Below are positions 17,863 to 23,239 of a DNA stretch of 23,239 bases, piece by piece (the stretch's first letter is position 1; every line of letters starts with the position of its first letter). The stretch is from assembly GCA_026419775.2 (NCBI GenBank), contig JAOPGA020000165.1:1-23239 (forward strand), given 5' to 3'. Under the pieces are notes generated by a model. The model was not told the DNA's origin and searched no databases. It saw nothing but the letters and a program-made list of their open reading frames with translations. The stretch comes from Acrasis kona. Taxonomy: Eukaryota; Heterolobosea; Eutetramitea; Acrasida; Acrasidae. The position numbers and the translations under genes were made by a program.

Positions 17863-18294
17863 TGTGTGAGTTGTCGGATTAGAGGAACAATAAATAAATA
17901 TGGAGCGAGATTTTTTTCCTATACCTTAAACAAATAATTGTCGTGTTTTCTGATGGTATCAACAAGAAGTGGTGGGTTCTGATAGTGTGGACAATGAAAC
18001 AATTTTGTTTTAATTCACCAATTTTATCTCAACAGTCTGAGGTACAAATATATAATCTGGTGAGTGATCTCTTTTATTCAGATATAATTGTTCAAAAATA
18101 AATTTATTGCTCTGATGCTTCAGAGATTGAGATGTGTAATTTGATCACGATTTCTGCTGCAGTCTCACGAAAATAAAGTCAAATGTTCATAATTACTTTA
18201 CTAAACACATGGGTTCAAATATGATGTTGACGTAACTTCTAACGTATTTTAAGGTTGTCCTATTGGTTGATTTACACACAGACCAAACAAAAGA
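17863..18294. promoter_or_regulatory. Bidirectional upstream region
   Basis: About 430 bp between the divergent Gln-rich gene and the RRM gene. An inverted CCAAT motif (cctattggttga, about 18258-18269) lies about 30 bp before the RRM gene's ATG. No other clear element, RNA gene or repeat was seen. Confidence 0.35.
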
Positions 18295-18950
18295 ATGGGA
18301 AGAGACTACGAGTACGGATCTGACGAAGACAGGCGCTCAAGTCCAAGAAGAGATGAGCGTGACAGCAGAGACGGAGATAGAGCCCCACAAAAAGATAGGA
18401 ACACCTCAAGCACCGTTTTTGTTCGCAACCTATCATATGACACAACTGAAGGCAGCCTTAGGGAACACTTCAAGAGCTGTGGCGAAATAACTAGTGCAAG
18501 AATCCCAATGAACCAAGACAGCAACAGACCAAGAGGCTTTGCTTTCCGTAAGCTTTCTGCTTTCTAATGACTTACCGTATTTTAGTTGAGTTCTCTGACG
18601 AAGATGGTGTACGTGCTGCTCTTGCCCTTGATTCTACAGACTTGGACGGTCGCCAGATTTTCGTTGTCATGTCCAACCCTAACGAAGGCAGAGGTGGTGG
18701 AAGAGGTGGCGGTCGCGGCGGAGGAAGAGGCGGTGGTCGTGGGGGCGGAAGAAGCTACGGAGACAGAGGTAGCGGTGGATATGGTGAGCGCTCAAGCTAT
18801 GGAGGAAGCCGTGGTAGAGATCGCGACTATGGTGACAGAGGAGACAGCAGAGGTGATAGAGGAGACAGCAGAGGCGGCGACCGTAATGGTGATAGAGACA
18901 GCCGTGGTGGTAGAGACAGCCGTGACTATGGAAGAGACCGCCCATATTAG
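18295..18950 (+). CDS. RRM/RGG RNA-binding protein (nucleolin/Gar2-like layout)
   Basis: Exon 1 is 18295-18547, the intron 18548-18585 (GTAAGC...TATTTTAG, 38 nt, branch-like TCTAATG) and exon 2 18586-18950, giving 205 residues. Splicing joins RGFAF to LEF and so completes RNP1 (RGFAFLEF, residues 80-87), which supports the intron. RNP2 is VFVRNL (41-46), so the RRM spans about residues 39-113. The N-terminus is an Arg/Asp/Ser-rich tail (about 1-38). After the RRM come five GGGR repeats (RGG box, about 119-140), then Tyr/Gly and Gly-Asp-Arg/Ser-Arg repeats to the end. Such proteins act in rRNA or mRNA processing and RNP assembly. A single RRM and short acidic N-terminus mean it is not a full nucleolin. 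Confidence 0.88.
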
Positions 18951-19311
18951 AACGTAGGAGTTCAAGTGGTTTATTTGTAACAATCGTCATTATCGACCAG
19001 CATCATATAGACCCTATTCATTGTTCACGAGAGTTGATGAGCCGATCTGTGCTATTATCATTTTCTAACACTGTGTCTTCCAGAAATCTGAAAGTCCACG
19101 ACGGCATGTGCTCCTCATTGAGGTCCCCTAAATTATCGCCTAGTCTTTATTCCTCCTTGCTTTCATAATTTGAATCACGCTCAACATTCAGATCTGTTCC
19201 AGACTGTCATCAACGCAATCAACCAAGGTTGCTTCTAGTGTCGCTTTTTATGACAATAAAATCTTTACACCTACCTACTTTTGTTGTTGATGTTTTGTAA
19301 AGTAGTTGAAC
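18951..19311. other. Intergenic region, 3' flank of the RRM gene and promoter of the BSD gene
   Basis: No coding potential recognised. It contains aataaa-type sequence near 19253-19260 (a polyadenylation-like signal about 300 bp after the RRM stop) and a T-rich leader before the BSD ATG at 19312. No RNA gene was seen. Confidence 0.4.
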
Positions 19312-20436
19312 ATGTCCGATACCACACCCGATGTCGACAAGGATGAAAACACTTTGTCCACGGGAGGCCTGAAGTACGATGTATCATCTGGGATTTCTCA
19401 AGTGAATGGATGGTTCAGCTCATTTTCATGGACGAAAGTCAAGGAGGCCTTGGAACAGGAAGTGAAGATATTTGCTGAAGAGATTTTACCCATAACGAAC
19501 CAACACGCACCTTTCGACGATAGAGCTGAGGTTCCCAGTATTTGGATCGGGAAGGAGAAGACATATAGAAAATGGCTGTCCAAGATCGCGTTGGATGTTA
19601 ATACTTTTTTAGTAGAACCTGACGATGGCCTGTTTAACCGAAACCAATTTGGATATAATGACCTAATAGCAGAGGAATGCCTACAAGATGAAGCTCTTAG
19701 TAAAGTGAGATATACGTTAGTGCCCAAATTCATACCAGAAGAAGATTTTTGGAACAATTACTTTTATAGAGTACATTTAATTAAAACTGTGAATGACGTC
19801 AACAACACAAAGGCCGTACTTGTTAAAGCCAACACCGTCACTGAAAAATCACAAGAAAAATTAAATAAATATAATAAAAGATTAAAGGTTAATACAGAGC
19901 CTCCAAAATCAACAGAAAATATTTCCGAACAAGAAGTTGATTCGATGGACTATGAATCACTAACAATTGAACTCCACGCAATGAAGGACAACATTTCCCT
20001 ACTACAATCCGTCCTCTCCACGCTGGAACAACAAGATGTCCAAGATCCAAAAAAGTTGGAATTACTTCAAGACCTGATGAGAACTGTCGTAAGGAACAAG
20101 GAGAAATTAGCAACAACACTACCCCACATTATCAAAGAGTCCGCCATGAATGAAGCCATGGCAGTGAATGACCTTTTGCACAATGCAATTGTTTCATACA
20201 GAAAATACATGACCCAAAAAGAAGAAAAACAAAAGGAACAGGACGTCAAAACTCAACAAGAGCCAACCGAAGAACCCAACGACCAACATTTAAATGATCT
20301 TGAAAATGACGACATGGCACAATTAAGAAGAGAATTGGGAATAGAATCATTGGCACCATCAACGACACCAACATCAATGGATACAACCACAGAGAACGAA
20401 ACAAGACTACCGTGGGAAGACGAAGACGATGAGTAA
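19312..20436 (+). CDS. BSD-domain protein (BSDC1/SYAP1-like)
   Basis: ATG at 19312 gives 374 residues in one exon; the frame extends 6 bp further upstream but without ATG. Residues 28-60 form an amphipathic segment (VNGWFSSFSWTKVKEALEQEVKIFAEEI), as in the N-terminus of SYAP1/BSDC1 proteins. The BSD domain follows at about 105-158, ending LVPKFIPEEDFWNNYFYRVHLI with the diagnostic Phe-Trp pair (146-147). The rest is coiled coil (about 200-310, NISLLQSVLSTLEQQDVQDP and onward) and an acidic tail ending ETRLPWEDEDDE. Members of this group occur on membranes and in signalling contexts; the partner here is unknown. It converges with the TTLL12 gene, with 9 bp between the two stop codons. Confidence 0.85.
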   Translation: MSDTTPDVDKDENTLSTGGLKYDVSSGISQVNGWFSSFSWTKVKEALEQEVKIFAEEILPITNQHAPFDDRAEVPSIWIGKEKTYRKWLSKIALDVNTFLVEPDDGLFNRNQFGYNDLIAEECLQDEALSKVRYTLVPKFIPEEDFWNNYFYRVHLIKTVNDVNNTKAVLVKANTVTEKSQEKLNKYNKRLKVNTEPPKSTENISEQEVDSMDYESLTIELHAMKDNISLLQSVLSTLEQQDVQDPKKLELLQDLMRTVVRNKEKLATTLPHIIKESAMNEAMAVNDLLHNAIVSYRKYMTQKEEKQKEQDVKTQQEPTEEPNDQHLNDLENDDMAQLRRELGIESLAPSTTPTSMDTTTENETRLPWEDEDDE

Positions 20437-20445
20437 TAAAATAAT

Positions 20446-23239
20446 TTAATCATCCAGCGCAATTACATTTTTAGGTAATTCAACATTAGTAAACAATGTC
20501 TTGAACACATCGCCATAAAATCCAGATCTCTGTCTACAAACGGTTCTACAATCAGGTCCATAATTGATCTCAATCACGAAGGGATTCATCTCGCTATCCA
20601 TCATCACGTCCACTCCGTACAACGCGCCACACTGCAAATCGACATTCTCTCTCAAAATTCGATCGCTCAAATCTCCTAAACAACTCTCCAACGCTTGTTC
20701 GAATTCTCTTGTGAACCATGGCCCACTTGCCGCTTCCATACTCTTTATCGAAAGCATCGATAAACTCTTGTTGAGCATAAATAATCTTGGCCCACCTGAT
20801 CAGGATTCTCTTCGTGTCGGTAGTTCATCACCGTAAAGTGCTTTTCGAAATCATGCAAGTTATCGACGCTGTACTGTTTGTTGCTGATGCGCACCACAAT
20901 GTCATCCGTCATGTACGTCAATAGCTTTGGTTGATCGTCGGAATCGCATCTCACGCGCGCCATCACGTGCAGTCGTAGATCGAATTTACGACCGGTCAAG
21001 GTGAGCGGATTGTGAATGTAGTGGCTCACTACGACTGGACCCATTTCGGTTAATTTCAGAACCGCAGTGTCGGAGTTGACCACGTTCATGTTCATGCTGC
21101 GGGATAGGTTAGCTGGCTTCACGATCCACAAGTTGACCTGGGATGATTTCTCTCGCTGATCGTAATCCAACAAGAACCTGGCAACGTCGGAGTTGTTGCT
21201 CATGTCGTAGGTTTGTATGAGGAACGGTAATTTCATGTCCCTGACGCTCTTTGCAAATTCTGGTTTGATGGTGAATAAATGTTCATTCTTGAATTGGTTG
21301 ACCATTTGATGTGTTTGGTAAATGTTTTCATAGTCACGGAAATGTTCATGAGTGTACCATAGGATATCGGCTTGTTTGGGATCGTCTGTGAATGTGAACA
21401 ATGGATCATCGACATGTTGGAATGATGAGTATTCTGTAATCCTCTCGATCACCAACTTGGAGTCGGTGTATACCTTATAATTGTTTTTGGAGCGAATTGC
21501 TTTGATTGGTTCGTTCGAGAGCGAAATGTTTTGTTTGATGTGCGAATCGGGTTGTTGCTGACGGGCGACGCGTTCCAACTCTTCTTGATCCATGCTGCTG
21601 CGATCGTAAATCATTTGTAATAAATCACGTCTTTGTTGATCTTTGGTTCCGTGTAAATAATCTCTGGTCACTTCGTCGCCTTGATTCAAGTCATCAACGG
21701 GCCATAATAATGTAAATGTTTCTTGTGTGTTGTAATAAAAGAATGGTGCTAGCTTGACGTTTCCGTGTTGATTGTGACGAATGGATAATCCTAACTGATC
21801 CATCAAATCTATTAAAAGTTAGGTGAATGATGATCACGAACTTACACCATACGGAAGTGTGTTGGTTGGATAATCGATAAGTTTCTAAATAGTTGAACAT
21901 TTTATCACAAATAGCAGTGGCTGTCAGTTCTGTTGTGGTGGGTGTGCTTAAATGGGATGGCCAACCATTAACGTATACAAGCTTTGGTAACCGTCCTAAC
22001 GCTACTGCCTCATGAATGTACTTTTGGTAACGGTAATCAATCTTTAGCTTCTTTAGTCTATTCATGCTCTAAAATACAATGACTAAAAATGATGAACATG
22101 TGACACTTACTGAGATGCACGAGATGAATGATTGAATGTCATCGATGGAGGTGTTGGTGACGTCAATGGTATGACAGTTTGTGAATTGTGACCAAACAGA
22201 TTGCTTCCACGTTGGTACTTCTCTGCCAGAAACATCCACACAATAGACTTGATCAGGACTAGTCACGTCGCATAGGAACAATATCGACCAGGTGGTGTAC
22301 CTGAAAAGTAAGAGAGCAAGGTCAAAAAATGTCTTACGCTTCGGTTAGTTTGGAATTGAAAATTTCTAATTGAGAAAAGTGGTGTTGTGCGTGATCTTGT
22401 AGTTGTTTGTTGTTTGTGAATAAATTATCAGACAGATACAATGCTTTTAAACTCTTTTGGACTTGTTCTGGAATTTCTTGGAACAGTAAAGTGCTGTCAG
22501 AGAACTATTATGTTAAAATTGCATAAGTGGGACAACATACATTGTTCAAAGTGAGGTTGAGTGCAGTAATTTGTTGGGTGTTTGAAAGCTCTTGAACATC
22601 ACTTGGAAAATTTCTTAGGCCGTTTCCTGATAAATTTAGGTACTGACCATAAGGAAAGCAAGGTTCAGATTCAACGTTGATGGGATTTACGACCTCATTT
22701 TCCTCAGTTCCGACATTCTCAACGGTGCACTCTTCTTGTTGTGAGTCCTCAAAAGCAGACTAACAAATAGATGTTTAGTAAAACTTGACTAAAAGTTTAT
22801 CCTACTATTTTCATAACTTCGCAGCACATCTCTCTTAATTTGTCGTTATCTACCAGTGACTATGATATTGTGAGTGCGATTATTGTCATAATGTTCATAC
22901 AGAGAAAGCTTTCTCAATGGTTGTTGTCCAAGCATGATCAATTAAAAACACGTTGGAGTTCTTTTTCAAGTCCTTAGTTGCATATAAGGCATATGGTGTT
23001 CTGGTCTAACAATTATATCGGTTAGAGTTAACATGTATTATGGCACTTACGTCACCATCTATCTCTCCAAATTGAAAGTAGGAACCCGCATCGATTATAC
23101 ACTTGGAAAGCTTGTCCAATAAAGGTTGGTGTAGGTTCTGTGGAAGACCAATTGCTTGAAGCTGTGCTAGATGAGATTCCATATATTCAGTGTTCTTAAA
23201 CTCTTTCGTTTGAAATTTTGTGTGAAAACATTGTCCACG
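20446..23239 (-). CDS. TTLL12: TTLL12 orthologue with leucine-rich repeats, 5' end off the window
   Basis: Eight exons, 5' partial: 23051-23239, 22901-23005, 22806-22859, 22541-22759, 22338-22504, 22111-22300, 21846-22068 and 20446-21808. The introns are 36-46 nt and every junction keeps frame. The N-terminus (SHLAQLQAIGLPQNLHQPLL, NVFLIDHAWT) matches the TTLL12 N-terminal domain. Leucine-rich repeats follow (YLNLSGNGLRNFPSDV, LKALYLSDNLF, LKKLKIDYRY), then the SET-like part (VWYLMDQLG, APFFY, TLLWPVDDLNQGDEVTRDY) and the TTL ATP-grasp domain (LWIVKPANLSRS, KFDLRLHVMAR, FTVMNY, FVIEINYGPDC). In exon 8 two single extra bases (about 20819-20820 and 20677) must be skipped to keep MNYDTKRILI...QEFIDAFDKEYGSGKW...GELF and GDLSDRIL...YGVDVMM together. 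TTLL12 is reported to be an atypical, possibly non-ligating family member linked to tubulin detyrosination. The identity is firm. Confidence 0.88.

Noticed and set aside
18586-18990. Alternative frames over the RRM/RGG gene
   Set aside because: Composition follows from the GGN/CGN repeats of the true frame; the true frame has RNP1 and RNP2.
1-23239. tRNA, rRNA or CRISPR-type arrays
   Set aside because: None recognised on either strand; the only regular short tandem arrays are the 20-bp TIR units and the 33-bp coding repeat.

Overview
The window looks like nuclear DNA of a free-living protist. It is AT-rich, its genes carry very short spliceosomal introns (about 32-46 nt, GTAAGT/GTATG/GTGAG donors, branch-like CTAAC/TTTAAC, YAG acceptors), and it encodes eukaryote-only families: TTLL12, BSD, RRM/RGG and LamG. 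The secreted NHL-repeat protein with a GYNGDN-type repeat and the tiny introns suggest a heterolobosean amoeba (Naegleria/Acrasis-like). That placement is an inference from style, not a demonstrated identification. Isolated N bases and several one-base frame slips mean some breaks may be assembly errors.

Bases 1-16,000 are a transposon-rich accessory region. From left to right it holds: the 5' part of an NHL-repeat secreted protein (minus strand); a broken piggyBac transposase; a coiled-coil gene with one frame slip; a GATA-finger-like fragment; a broken tnp2 (CACTA/Plavaka-like) transposase; an unrecognised decayed ORF of about 510 codons; a Crypton-like tyrosine recombinase with all catalytic residues visible; 1.5 kb of non-coding DNA with clustered GC hairpins; a heavily decayed unknown coding stretch; a truncated PIF/Harbinger-type transposase; and a 1.3-kb element with long terminal inverted repeats (TIRs) built from 20-bp units. 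That element abuts a signal-peptide LamG gene, whose stop codon lies inside the element.

Bases 16,034-23,239 are ordinary, tightly packed gene space: a candidate securin-like protein (D-box plus an EIE/proline segment), a Gln-rich nuclear-looking coiled-coil protein, an RRM/RGG RNA-binding protein, a BSD-domain protein, and a TTLL12 orthologue with leucine-rich repeats, running off the right edge. Two gene pairs converge, with only 34 and 9 bp between their stop codons.

The most unusual object is the element at 13924-15230. Read outward, its terminal units repeat a TTTTAATTG-YAG|GTGAG pattern, in which a splice-acceptor-like and a splice-donor-like signal sit back to back, as in recursive (ratchet) splice sites. 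Read inward, the innermost unit offers an acceptor-like TTCTCACCAG. The transposon may therefore be built to interact with splicing. Both neighbours are truncated at its edges and no target-site duplication is visible, which suggests an element-mediated rearrangement.
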